Part shown: piece by piece, positions 9,579 through 18,135 of the stretch
Numbering within the stretch: position 1 is the first letter of the stretch
Layout of the letters: every line of letters starts with the position of its first letter
Origin: Elusimicrobiota bacterium
Lineage (GTDB): Bacteria; Elusimicrobiota; Elusimicrobia; FEN-1173
Reading direction: 5' to 3'
DNA length: 29,205 nt
Assembly (NCBI GenBank): GCA_016714745.1
Contig: JADKCG010000037.1
Coordinates: forward strand, 1 to 29,205
Notes under the pieces: model-generated
What the model was told of the DNA's origin: nothing
Databases searched by the model: none
What the model saw: the letters and a program-made list of their open reading frames with translations, nothing else
Made by a program: the position numbers and the translations under genes

Positions 9579-11646
9579 TCACTCTGGCCGCACGAACGGG
9601 ATGGTAATGTCTTGCCCGCTTTTGTAAGCCCCCAAAATCCGCCGTTGGGACGTCTCTTCAGGCACCAACATATCAATGTACGGAGGCGCCGCGCGCCCCG
9701 GCACGCCGCCGCCGAAAGAGTCCTGCCCGGGATCAACCCCCACCGACATCGGAACGCCCGGCGTGGACGATCGCCCCAACACGACCACCGCGTATCCCCA
9801 CGATTCCGGATCGCCCCGGAAATACCACCGAGGGATCGTGACGGCAAACGTCGTGACGCTGGTTTTCACTACTGTGAAAGAAGCGGTTGACCGGGCCCCC
9901 TGTCCGGGGACAAACGGATAGAACCGCGCGCCCCATCCGTCCACCGACACCGCGTATTCCCACGCGTCAACGGTCTCCGCCATGCCGGGACGGCCGGCCA
10001 AAAATTCCTGGGACCCCGCGCCAGGGGAATGGTTAATGTCGATGTATACGTCCACCAACGGGAGGGAAAACCCGCCTGGCGCGCGTCCGGGGTTGGCCAG
10101 CGCGGCGAAATTAAAAGGCAAAAGTTATTTCATCCTCTTCAGGGCGAACCTCGAAACGCAACAGGTCCCACGCCCCTGCCGGGAATTGGGGGCCGGTGGG
10201 ATAAAAATAATCGCCGGGACCTCGGTCGTCGTGCCATGCGTCCCGCCAACGCAAAATTGTTCCTTCCCGTTCAAAAAAGACGCCAACCGGTTCGTCTTTC
10301 CCAGTGGGTGAGCTTCCTTTCAAAGAGGTCCCCGGGGAAATCTCCGGCGGCACCGGCTGGCCCATGATCCGGTAAACTTGAGCCAAGGTGGCCCGAAAAT
10401 CCCGGAGCACATCGTCGCTGTGACCCCCGTCTTTCTCCGCGCCGAACTGATCGAAGAACGCGCCGTTTTCCGCGCTGTACAGGCTTCGCTTCGCCAAATC
10501 CAGAGACCGGAGGTTGGCCGACCCCGAATTCTGATAGTCCGCCACCGCCCGGCGGGCCTGCCCCAACAAATCCCATCCACGGTTTTCTTCCTCATCGCCA
10601 ATCCAAGGGGTGAAATCCACTGGCCGAGGCGGTTCCCGGCCCACATCGGGGAGACCCTCGGCCACCACCTCCGACAAAAGCGACCATCCCACGGTTCCCG
10701 TGCCCCCCGCTAAAAGCTCGAATGCGCTCACATCCTCCACCGCGCCCATCTGAACAGGCCCCACCGTCCCTGAAGACAAGAGCACCGCCAAAGCCTCGGA
10801 CTTAAACCATTCCTTCCGCGCGGCGGCCGACGACGGAAAATGTCCCGGCCGAATCACCGGCACCTTAAATCCCTCGATCCAAGCGGGCGCCGGTCCTGAC
10901 GAGGGAACCAGGGTCCACCCGATCTTAAAGGGAGTCAAGAGTGGAAACTCGGGCCCGAGCGCCACCCCCCAAGGGAGAATCATCCCCGTCGGAACCGTCC
11001 GCCACCGTCGACGATACGCCTCCCGCGCCAAACTGATTTGGTTCACCGCATCTTCAGGCCAGGCGAAAGCCGACGGCAACTCGGCCACCGCGGGCGAAGA
11101 AGCGTGGGCGTTGGCAGTGTCCAAAATTAACGGCAGAACCGGGTTGTCCGGTAGGGACAACACCACTTCCACCTGTTTGGAAGATACCAATGTTTGGAAA
11201 AGCGTCTTCGCCCGTTTGGATTTTTCGTCGTCGCCAAAAAAATGTTCCGGAAAAACGGCCGTCACTCTTACCCACGGCCGTTGGGCCAAATATTGAGCCG
11301 CGCCCAACACGTCCGCGCTCGTCCCCGGCGCCCAAATCGCTGTCACTCGCCCTTTTTTAACAACCGGGATTTCCAACGGAACTTCCACCGGTCCCACCAC
11401 GGGAGGGACCGCCGGCACAGAAGGGAAGCTCTCCGGCAAAGGTTCCCGTTTCACCCTCCTCGGCACGGGCCCCAGACAACCCGCCAATACAGCGAATAAA
11501 CAAAAAGGAAGGACCTGAGGGACACGCCCCCGGCCTTTTCCATTTAAGTGGGGACCCGCGCAGAAATAAATATCCATTTTGTCTGGGTGAAAAAGGCCCC
11601 GGTTCAATGTGAGCGTTATTTTGCGCAGGGTCTTAAGAAGGGACAT
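9579..11646 (-). CDS. GH57-like lipoprotein with glucodextranase-type C-terminal domain, apparent frameshift
   Basis: A lipobox LAGC (Cys57 counting from the ATG at 11646, Cys34 from ATG 11577) marks a lipoprotein; the second start gives the more usual signal length. Residues about 95-340 resemble the late part of glycoside hydrolase family 57 enzymes (AWPEDAVNQISLAREAYR, PTGMILPWGVALGPE), which act on alpha-glucans, but I cannot confirm the catalytic residues. The C-terminal region (DAWHDDRGPGDYFYPTG, then PLVDVYIDINHSPGAGS and AWEYAVSVDGWG) matches the C-terminal binding domain of glucodextranase and amylopullulanase. The frame stops at 10111 in the middle of this domain and continues from about 10117 one base over. 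Removing one T from the four-T run (10113-10116, coding strand) gives ITFAFNFAALANPG without a break, about 690 residues. It overlaps the end of the CBM48 gene by 14 bp if the first start is used. Confidence 0.65.
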
Positions 11647-12235
11647 TGATCAACGACCTCTCCCGAGGTTCAGGCGTCTTTTCCGGATTGGTCGGATCCA
11701 ACAACCAAACTCCGTCCACTTTAAACTTATACGTGTGGAGCCCCGGCCGAAGCCGGAGAGTGGTCTCCCATATGCCGTCTTTCCCTCGCACCAGGGGCCC
11801 CCGCGCCGCGTCATAATCATTAAAAGATCCCCCCACCCACACCCCCCGCGCCGCGGGCGCCAACAATCGAAACGTGATGAGCCGAGTTCCGTCAGATTCC
11901 GCCCGTATCACTGTCGGGCGTCGCGCAACGAAAGAGGGTCCGCCTCCCGTCGGCCTCGAGAGAAGTGCCGGGGTCAGCCTCCGCTGTCCATGCAAAGAAA
12001 TCACGCTGTCCGCGACCCACCGGGACGGTCCCCACATCACGCCCAATACCAAAAGAATAAATATCCCCGTCGCCCAAAAGGGAACCGGCATCCGCCGTGT
12101 CGGCAAACGGGGAGGCAACTCCACCTCGGCTTTTAAATCTAATCCGTCCCCCCGTTTAGGGCCGCGATTCAAATCGTGAAGCCGTTTTCGAATGCGTTCA
12201 ACGTCCGGAGGTGTCAGCAATGACCCCTGGTCCAA
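11633..12235 (-). CDS. Membrane-anchored CBM48 (AMPK/isoamylase-type glycogen-binding) protein
   Basis: The protein has 200 residues. A cytoplasmic or soluble head (1-50, basic near 46-48) is followed by one membrane helix (about 53-69), a linker, and an immunoglobulin-like CBM48 domain at about 110-192. Diagnostic features are GVWVGGSFNDY, the GIWETTLRLRPGLHTYKF segment, and VDGVWLLDPTNP. CBM48 domains bind alpha-1,4/1,6 glucans, and here the domain should face the outside of the cytoplasmic membrane. Translation starts at a TTG directly after the upstream TAA, with GGAG 8 nt before it. The following gene is a GH57-like lipoprotein, so the pair probably binds and processes an alpha-glucan at the envelope. 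It could instead be a scaffold without a sugar ligand. The domain call is firm; the role is inferred. Confidence 0.75.
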   Translation of the reverse strand: MDQGSLLTPPDVERIRKRLHDLNRGPKRGDGLDLKAEVELPPRLPTRRMPVPFWATGIFILLVLGVMWGPSRWVADSVISLHGQRRLTPALLSRPTGGGPSFVARRPTVIRAESDGTRLITFRLLAPAARGVWVGGSFNDYDAARGPLVRGKDGIWETTLRLRPGLHTYKFKVDGVWLLDPTNPEKTPEPRERSLINVPS

Positions 12236-13438
12236 TTAGTTCTCCTTTCCTAAAAAATATCGAACCGCCTTAATCAGCACGTCCGGCGACCCAAACCCTC
12301 CTGGTTTCAAAACCAAAAACCGCGGACGTCGACCCACAGATCGACAGAGGGGCACGCCCGGTTCAATGGCCCCCACCACACACCAACGGGACTCCTTCCA
12401 CAGCCGGGCCAAAGCAAAAGCGGTCTCGCCTCCCGTCACCACCCAACGACGTACTCGGTGAACCCGTTCCGCCTCGCGCGCTTCGGCCACCAACCGACTC
12501 AACACCCTTGCAGAAGACCCGCGCCGCACCGGCCGTTCCACTACGATTACGCCCGCCCAAGGCAAAAGGGTCTTCAACCGGTCCATCTGCCGCCCCGACA
12601 CGGGATGAGCCGACCCCACGACAACACACACCGAGAGGTTTCGTATTTTCTTACTAGAAACCCCTAACCCCTCGACTTTTTTCCGGGTTCCCATCCCCCG
12701 CGCAATCGCCGAGGCAAACCCCGCCGACCCCACCGCCACACATCCCTCCGCCAAAACCCGCCGCGCTATCCCCCCCAACGCCCGCTCATTCGCCACATCC
12801 GGCACCCACACGCGTTCGCGTGTGGCCACGTTCTGCTGTTGAACAGACAATCCTTTTGGTCCACGCAAAAAATCATCTTTTCTTTTCGACCCTGTGCATT
12901 CGCGGGGGGCCACGTTCTGCTGTTGAACAGACAATCCTTTTGGTCTCCGCAAAAAATCAACGACCCGATTCGAATGAACGGGATGTCGGGGGTCTTGCCC
13001 ATAGGCCGTTTGATGGAGCGGAATACCATCGACAAAATGCCGACCGCCCACCGTCGTCCGGCCCATTTTAGGAAACGCTGGCACAAACGGAACCCGCCCC
13101 GCCGGCCGAAGGACATCAATGAAAGCGGCCAATTCTGCCCCCACCGGTCCGCGCAGGGTCGAGTCTATTTTCTTAAATATAAAGTCGGGTTTCCAGTAGG
13201 CGAGAACCGCCAGACCCCGCTTAACCGCCCGGGCGGCGTCTTCGGGCAACAGGCCCCGAGATTGCGTGTCCAAAATCCAAACTCGAACCTCCGGCCCCGG
13301 AACCGAAGGGTGCGCCCCGCCCGCCGGCGTCCAAATCTCTGTCGCTAAGCCCACCGAACCAAAAGCCAAAGCCACATCCCCCGCCCCAGAAAAATCGTCC
13401 GCTAAAACCCCCACCCGCCGAAACGATTGACCTCGCAT
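12236..13438 (-). CDS. DUF1537-family four-carbon acid sugar kinase
   Basis: This family phosphorylates C4 sugar acids such as 3-oxo-tetronates, but the substrate here cannot be told. The N-terminal domain has the family start VGVLADDFSGAGDVA and FKKIDSTLRGPVGAEL. The C-terminal nucleotide-binding part has SVCVVVGSAHPVSGRQM, WVVTGGETAFALARLW and LVLKPGGFGSPDVL. The length of 400 residues is close to the family norm. Oddity: residues about 160-215 contain two almost identical copies of a short segment, with PKGLSVQQQNVA twice, 28 residues apart, where other members have only a variable linker. The ATG abuts the stop of the radical SAM gene with no gap, so the two are translationally linked. 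No partner enzyme of a tetronate pathway (aldolase, dehydrogenase, isomerase) is in the window, so the pathway context is missing. Confidence 0.8.
   Translation of the reverse strand: MRGQSFRRVGVLADDFSGAGDVALAFGSVGLATEIWTPAGGAHPSVPGPEVRVWILDTQSRGLLPEDAARAVKRGLAVLAYWKPDFIFKKIDSTLRGPVGAELAAFIDVLRPAGRVPFVPAFPKMGRTTVGGRHFVDGIPLHQTAYGQDPRHPVHSNRVVDFLRRPKGLSVQQQNVAPRECTGSKRKDDFLRGPKGLSVQQQNVATRERVWVPDVANERALGGIARRVLAEGCVAVGSAGFASAIARGMGTRKKVEGLGVSSKKIRNLSVCVVVGSAHPVSGRQMDRLKTLLPWAGVIVVERPVRRGSSARVLSRLVAEAREAERVHRVRRWVVTGGETAFALARLWKESRWCVVGAIEPGVPLCRSVGRRPRFLVLKPGGFGSPDVLIKAVRYFLGKEN
12824..12959. repeat. In-frame direct repeat of about 52 bp, 84-bp period, inside the kinase gene
   Basis: Copies at 12824-12875 and 12908-12959 begin GGCCACGTTCTGCTGTTG and end CGCAAAAAATCA, with two mismatches. 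The 84-bp period equals 28 codons, so the frame is kept. Immediately beside the first copy is an 18-bp palindrome CACACGCG-TT-CGCGTGTG (12807-12824). This looks like a duplicated insertion tolerated in a surface loop. I did not find a third copy in the window. Confidence 0.75.
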
Positions 13439-14053
13439 CTAATCGTCTAATTGCGCCCGCGCCCGAAACACCGCCCCCGCCGTTTCGGCCACGGCCTTCA
13501 CCCCCGCCAAATCCACGCCGGGCAGTGCGACCCCAGTGACTACCGTCTCCGGTACATGGATGACACATTCCCGGATAAATTCTTTAACGCTCTCCAAAGC
13601 CCGCTCACGGAACTCCGGCCGAGGCCGCATGATTTTGATGTATTGTTCAGGATCAACCGTGTTTAAGCTGATCGAAACCACATCCAAAAACGATCCCAAA
13701 TCCGGGGCAATGTTACGTCCGTTGATCAGGTTTCCTAACCCGACCGTGTTGAGCCGCAAGCGTTGAGCGCCCCTTTGCCGAAACGCACCCGAGAGGTCCC
13801 GCATTTCCGCTAAACGGTAGGTGGATTCCCCATATCCGCAGAACACCACCTCGCGGTACACCGAAAGGTCCGCCGGGGTGGCCGCTAGGATCTCCGCCAC
13901 GGAAGGATCCTGGACGAGCTTCAGATTTTTCCCCCGGTACATGTAATCCCAGGAAAATTTAACGCAGAATTCGCACGCGGTGGGGCACCGGCTGGTCAGA
14001 TTGACATAGAGCCCCCCGTCATATTCGTAGACGTAAACTTGCTTTTTCTCCAT
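13439..14053 (-). CDS. TatD-associated radical SAM protein
   Basis: This is a 204-residue radical SAM enzyme. Cys23, Cys27 and Cys30 form the CxxxCxxC cluster motif (CPTACEFC), which binds the [4Fe-4S] cluster that cleaves S-adenosylmethionine. The following segments EVVFCGYGESTYRL, LNTVGLGNLINGRNIAP and VVSISLNTVDPEQY match the compact TatD-linked radical SAM group, whose members are usually beside or fused to a TatD-type hydrolase. No tatD gene is in the window; the next gene is the DUF1537 kinase. The reaction of this group is not established. The start ATG at 14053 has a -10-like box 6 nt upstream and no Shine-Dalgarno sequence. It is probably the first gene of a four-gene transcript running to 9579. 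Confidence 0.8.
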   Translation of the reverse strand: MEKKQVYVYEYDGGLYVNLTSRCPTACEFCVKFSWDYMYRGKNLKLVQDPSVAEILAATPADLSVYREVVFCGYGESTYRLAEMRDLSGAFRQRGAQRLRLNTVGLGNLINGRNIAPDLGSFLDVVSISLNTVDPEQYIKIMRPRPEFRERALESVKEFIRECVIHVPETVVTGVALPGVDLAGVKAVAETAGAVFRARAQLDD

Positions 14054-14059
14054 GGAATT

Positions 14060-14065
14060 AGTATA
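14060..14065 (-). promoter_or_regulatory. -10 box before the radical SAM gene
   Basis: On the minus strand TATACT lies 6 nt before the ATG at 14053. I see no good -35 at 16-18 nt, so it is a weaker call than the others. Together with rplU on the other strand this makes 14054-14197 a divergent promoter region. Confidence 0.4.
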
Positions 14066-14157
14066 TCATAAGTGAACTCTCAAACGGAGTTCGCCCTTTC
14101 CCTGTCTTCCCCGCAACGTTTTGAAAGGCGGACGGGACGGGGTTTTGTGTTTAATCC

Positions 14158-14186
14158 TTGACATTTTCCCTGGAAATTCCTATTAT
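14158..14186 (+). promoter_or_regulatory. Sigma70-type promoter of rplU-rpmA-obgE
   Basis: A perfect -35 TTGACA (14158-14163), a 17-nt spacer and TATTAT (14181-14186) stand 11 nt before the ATG at 14198. Transcription would begin about 4-6 nt before the start codon, leaving no room for a Shine-Dalgarno site. Confidence 0.8.
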
Positions 14187-14197
14187 TGGCGACTACT

Positions 14198-14530
14198 ATG
14201 ACTGAAACAGCAACCACCTATGCCGTTATTCGCACCGGCGGCAAACAATACCGTGTCGTTCCCGGTCAACGGGTGCACATCGAAAAACTTGAACAGAACG
14301 TGGGAGACGAGATCAAGTTTTCCGACGTCCTCTTTTTGAAAGACGGAGAAAAGTCTGAAGTGGGCCGCCCCACCGTCTCCGGCGCGGCGGTGTCGGCCAA
14401 GGTTTTGCGCCAGTTTCGCAATAAAAAAGTTTTGGTGTTTAAGAAACGTCGGAAAAAAGGCTACAAAAAACTTCAGGGCCATCGGCAAAACTTGACCGAA
14501 GTCTTGATTAACACAGTCACCGGAGCATAA
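14198..14530 (+). CDS. rplU: 50S ribosomal protein L21
   Basis: The 110-residue protein binds 23S rRNA in the large subunit. The family start YAVIRTGGKQYRVVPGQ is present at residues 8-24, followed by EIKFSDVLFL and the conserved basic end FKKRRKKGYKKLQGHRQ. A few residues (MTETATT) precede the usual N-terminus. An in-frame TTG at 14186 exists but overlaps the -10 box, so the ATG at 14198 is preferred. The rpmA start follows 2 nt after the stop, as is usual for this pair. L21 in bacteria is often co-transcribed with L27 and Obg, which is the arrangement here. Confidence 0.97.
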   Translation: MTETATTYAVIRTGGKQYRVVPGQRVHIEKLEQNVGDEIKFSDVLFLKDGEKSEVGRPTVSGAAVSAKVLRQFRNKKVLVFKKRRKKGYKKLQGHRQNLTEVLINTVTGA

Positions 14531-14531
14531 T

Positions 14532-14819
14532 ATGGCATCCGTAAAATCTCAAGGTTCCACCTCAAACGGCCGTGATTCGGCAGGCCAACGCCTCGGAGTG
14601 AAAGTGTTTGGGGGCGAGAAGATTCACGCAGGATCGGTGATTATCCGCCAACGCGGCACACCGATAGCGGCGGGACACAATACGCTGAGGGGAAAAGACG
14701 ACACCATTTTCGCCCAAATTTCAGGAATCGTAAAATTCGAATGGATGCGCGGCACCCCCGGACGTCGAGGCGCCAGCCGAAGACGCGTCTCCGTGTATCC
14801 CGTCCCCGCCACCGCCTAA
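14532..14819 (+). CDS. rpmA: 50S ribosomal protein L27
   Basis: The protein has 95 residues with the family core SNGRDSAGQRLGVKVFGGE, IIRQRGTPIAAGHNT and GKDDTIFAQISGIVKFE. L27 sits in the large subunit and its N-terminal tail reaches toward the peptidyl-transferase centre. Here the tail reads MASVKSQGSTSNG, lacking the usual basic AHKKGGG stretch and having only one lysine before the NGRDS core. The C-terminus is slightly extended and basic (GRRGASRRRVSVYPVPATA). A GGAG site lies 8 nt before the ATG, overlapping the end of rplU. A strong terminator follows. Confidence 0.97.
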   Translation: MASVKSQGSTSNGRDSAGQRLGVKVFGGEKIHAGSVIIRQRGTPIAAGHNTLRGKDDTIFAQISGIVKFEWMRGTPGRRGASRRRVSVYPVPATA

Positions 14820-14837
14820 TCAGCGCCCTTTTTTGTT

Positions 14838-14879
14838 CAAACCCCAAGGCTCCCATGAGTCTTGGGGTTTGCCTTTTTT
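14838..14879 (+). terminator. Intrinsic terminator after rpmA
   Basis: CAAACCCCAAG (14838-14848) pairs perfectly with CTTGGGGTTTG (14861-14871) and is followed by CC and six T (14874-14879). It lies between rpmA and obgE, so obgE expression depends on read-through or a separate start site. Confidence 0.85.
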
Positions 14880-14919
14880 GTAGCACGGGCATCTTGCCCT
14901 TGGGCCGTTAAGGAGTCTC

Positions 14920-16185
14920 ATGTTTATTGATCGCGCAAAAATTCACTTAATCTCCGGCAAAGGAGGCGATGGCGCCCTCTCTTTTCGGCGGGAAAAACAC
15001 GTGGAAATGGGCGGCCCCGATGGGGGGTCTGGCGGCAAAGGCGGCGATGTCTGGGTCGAAGCGGATCCCCAAAAAAACACCCTTTATGATTTCACCTACC
15101 GCCCCCTGTTCAAGGCCGAGTCGGGCGAAAACGGCCGCGCCAAACGGCAAACCGGGGCCTGCGGGGAAGACCTCAGCATCAAGGTTCCGCCAGGCACATT
15201 GCTCTTTAAAGACGGGAAGTTGGTGGCAGATCTCAAAACGGCAGGCGACCGATACTTGGCCGCTCACGGCGGCAAAGGCGGCCGTGGCAACGCAACGTTC
15301 AAAACCGCCATCAACACAGCGCCTCACCTTTCTGAAAAGGGCGTCCCCGGGGAAGAAATATTTTTAGAGTTGGAATTGAAACTGGTAGCGGACGTGGGCC
15401 TGTTGGGGTTCCCGAACGCGGGAAAATCGACATTCTTGTCTGTCGTCACCCAAGCCCGACCAAAAATTGCGGATTATCCGTTCACCACATTGACACCCAA
15501 CCTGGGGGTGGCCACGGCGGCGGGACGAACGTTTGTGATCGCAGACATCCCCGGCCTGATCGAAGGCGCTCACCAGGGCAAAGGGTTGGGCGATGAGTTT
15601 TTAAGACACGTGGAACGAACCCGGGTGCTCATCCACCTGGTGGACGTGTTCGGTTTTGACGGAAAAACAGCCGCCCAAAACCTCAAAGCGCTCAATAAAG
15701 AATTGGCGGCTCATTCCAAACGCCTTGCCGCCACCCCTCAGATCGTGGTGGCCACCAAAATGGATTTAACCGACGCCGACACCGCCCTCGCAGGCCTTCG
15801 CCGACTTTTTCGAAAAGAAAAAATTTATCCGCTTTCTTCCGCCACGGGGAAAGGGGTGAAAGAGCTCATGATGGCGGTGGTGAAAGCGCTTCAGACGGCG
15901 CCTGAACCGGCCGCGTTCACGCCGGACGTTATGGACATCGTCATCGAACCCGACTACAAGGTCGAACAACGGGCCAACGGCGAATGGTCTGTGAACGGTA
16001 AAAAAGTGAACACCCTCGTGGCGGTGACCAACTTTGACCAAGACGAAGCTGTTTCCCGCTTTCAAAATATATTAATTAAATTAGGCGTAGAAGAAACCCT
16101 GGTCAAAGCCGGGGCGCGCACCGGCGACAAAGTCTCCGTCAGCAACCACCAGTTCACCTTCCGACCAGCGCTCAAGCACCGCTAA
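14920..16185 (+). CDS. obgE: Obg-family GTPase
   Basis: The 421-residue essential GTPase acts in large-subunit assembly and stress signalling. The glycine-rich Obg fold occupies 1-155 (HVEMGGPDGGSGGKGGDV, AHGGKGGRGNATF). The G domain shows G1 GFPNAGKST, the YPFTTLTPNLG switch, G3 DIPG, G4 TKMD and G5 SSA. The C-terminal OCT domain ends with GVEETLVKAGARTGDKVSV. The length and all motifs are normal and the frame is intact. The ATG has AAGGAG 5 nt upstream. It follows rpmA after a terminator and precedes proB by about 2 kb because a glycosyltransferase gene is placed between them on the opposite strand. Confidence 0.97.
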   Translation: MFIDRAKIHLISGKGGDGALSFRREKHVEMGGPDGGSGGKGGDVWVEADPQKNTLYDFTYRPLFKAESGENGRAKRQTGACGEDLSIKVPPGTLLFKDGKLVADLKTAGDRYLAAHGGKGGRGNATFKTAINTAPHLSEKGVPGEEIFLELELKLVADVGLLGFPNAGKSTFLSVVTQARPKIADYPFTTLTPNLGVATAAGRTFVIADIPGLIEGAHQGKGLGDEFLRHVERTRVLIHLVDVFGFDGKTAAQNLKALNKELAAHSKRLAATPQIVVATKMDLTDADTALAGLRRLFRKEKIYPLSSATGKGVKELMMAVVKALQTAPEPAAFTPDVMDIVIEPDYKVEQRANGEWSVNGKKVNTLVAVTNFDQDEAVSRFQNILIKLGVEETLVKAGARTGDKVSVSNHQFTFRPALKHR

Positions 16186-16214
16186 CCCCAAATGGGTTTA
16201 GAAGAGGATCGTCT

Positions 16215-16232
16215 CCCCGGCGTAGGCCGGGG
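16215..16232. repeat. Short GC hairpin after obgE
   Basis: CCCCGGC (16215-16221), loop GTAG, GCCGGGG (16226-16232) lies 30 bases after the obgE stop. There is no T tract, so it may only stabilise or weakly end the obgE transcript and the convergent one. Confidence 0.4.
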
Positions 16233-16270
16233 CCCAGGGTTTAAAAGCGCGTTTTAACCAACTGTTCCAA

Positions 16271-18057
16271 TCACTGGATCCCGGTTTCACCTCGGGGCAG
16301 GTTTCGCCGGGATGACGGGTTATCTAAACCCCCTTGCCGCACCCCGGGATTTTCCGTCTCTGACAAAGACAACACTCCGTTGCGAATTCGGTCCAATACC
16401 GCCCGGGGTCGGAGGACCAAGGTTTTTTCTGGCGGAACCCAGCCCAGGGCCAACGGCAGAGGACCCCAATAATCCGAATGAAATCCAGCCCCTAAAACGC
16501 CATGATGCACGGTCAAACCCCAGGGGCCAGCCACCGACAAGGTCGTGACCAAATCCACCGACCCGCGCGCCGGGAACACAACGCGAATGTTGTTTAAAGG
16601 GATCAGCAAAAGATTTTGGGGGGTGATCCGAAACTGTTCGTAGTCCAAGGCCCGCGCGCCGACTTTTTCCAAATAATATTGAAACCCCCAATGTCCCTCA
16701 AACCAAATCCGGGAGGCTTCCCCTTCCGGAACCGATCGGCCGAATTCTGGGCTGGGATCATTGGGCAATAAATATTTTTGGGTGAGGCCCGCCCCCTGCC
16801 GGGCCGTTTCCCAAGCCGCCCGGGCCAGTCGAGCGTCGGCCACCCCGGCGGCCAGGGCCAACACCGCCGCGGAAACCAGCGCGAGAGACGTGTGTTTCAT
16901 TGAAATTCCAAGCCGTTGGACACGCCATGCCAATAGGATTCCCACCGCGGGAGTCGCCGGCAGAAGAGACCTTACCGTCACCGACCAATTGAACCACGCG
17001 GCAAAAGCCACTGTCCCCGCCAGCCAAGCCAAAACGGTCAAGGAAGTCGCGTCTCGCCGTGCCCGCCATTCCAGGAACGCCAAAACCAAAAGGTTCGCTC
17101 CTCCCGTCACCCACAGAACCATGTGCGCCAGAGCCCCCCAACGGATCTCGCTTGGTGTCACAAAAGAGAACGATTCAAAGGTCCCCAAACTGAGCGACAC
17201 CACCCCCACCGCCACCGCCCCCCCGGCCCAGCGAAAGAGAACTTTTCGGGTCCACAGAAAAGGGAAAAAAAACAAACCGACAGCGAACCCGCCCCCGGTG
17301 AACGACAAGGCCGTCAGAGTTTTTCGTGCAAACCAACCGAGAGAGTGGGGAGAATAACCAAACGCAAAGCCGGCGGCTTCGGTAAAGAGACCTTGACCGT
17401 AAAGCCGTCCCGTGTAAAATTGATAGATCGCCATCCCCCCAGCGGTAAGAGGAGTGCCCAGACCCCGGCGGAGAGGCGCCGCGCCCGCCACACGCTGTAA
17501 AGCGCCAGGAGAGGAACCAACGTCACCCCGCTGTATTTGGTCAGAACCGCCCCCAGGGCACACAGCGCGGCGGCGGCCCACCAAGCGGGACGATCGTGTC
17601 CTTTTACCTGGAACACCACCGCCCAAGTCCAAAAAGCCAAAAGAGCCATGTCGGGCATGACCAGAGATCCGCACACCACAAAAGCTGGCGTCGCCACAGC
17701 CACAACTCCCGCCAGGACCGGGGGAGCCCCCCACAACCGGGCTAAAACGCCGACCCCGCAAGCCGCTAGAACAGCGCACACCAACGGCACGAGCGGAAGA
17801 ATCCGTTCCGCGTGAACGAACGGCGAGATCATCGCGGCGAACAGAGGCGGCATGCGCAAGATCCGATCCAACCCTTCCACGGTTCCAAACCAGTTGACCG
17901 CAACACCATAAAAATTGAGCGGGTCTTGCCGAATCTGTCGGGCGGCCCAAACAATGAGGGGGGCATCCATGTGCAAGGGTTTTCCCAAAAACGGGGCCAA
18001 CATCAACGCGGCCGCTCCTCCTCCCCACAGTAACGAAACCGAAGACTTCTCTTTCAT
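16271..18057 (-). CDS. GT39/PMT-like membrane glycosyltransferase, apparent frameshift
   Basis: When joined, the two frames give about 595 residues with roughly ten or more membrane segments and a C-terminal soluble part. This is the layout of ArnT/PMT-type enzymes that move sugars from lipid carriers. Supporting motifs are HMDAPLIVWAARQI in the first loop after helix 1, VMPDMALLAFWTWAV and LTKYSGVTLVPLLALY. The frame from 18057 breaks at LLPLGG; the continuation GGMAIYQFYTGRLYGQ lies in another frame. Adding one C to the run of six C at 17435-17440 joins them exactly. I chose ATG 18057 (MKEKSSVSLL, with a G-rich site upstream) over 18105. The last residues (about 570-595) are encoded by a palindromic repeat, so the true original C-terminus may be shorter. 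The substrate is unknown. It faces proB divergently. Confidence 0.7.
16278..16313. repeat. Palindromic repeat overlapping the glycosyltransferase C-terminus
   Basis: ATCCCGG (16278-16284) and CCGGGAT (16307-16313) are inverted arms in the context CTGGATCCCGG...CGCCGGGATGACGG. This type of palindrome occurs as a dispersed repeat in many bacterial genomes. Here it lies inside the 3' end of the open frame and contributes the tail of the protein. Confidence 0.45.
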
Positions 18058-18135
18058 TTCTGTCCCCCCGATAAAAACACATCCCTGCCCTCCGCCTTGT
18101 ATCATATTTATTCATCGAAAAGTTTGCGAAAAAAG

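Noticed and set aside
12824..12959. CRISPR-like repeat array
   Set aside because: There are only two copies, the spacing keeps the reading frame, and there is no cas gene or spacer series.
14186..14197. Upstream TTG start for rplU
   Set aside because: It overlaps the -10 box TATTAT, so it would lie before the transcription start.
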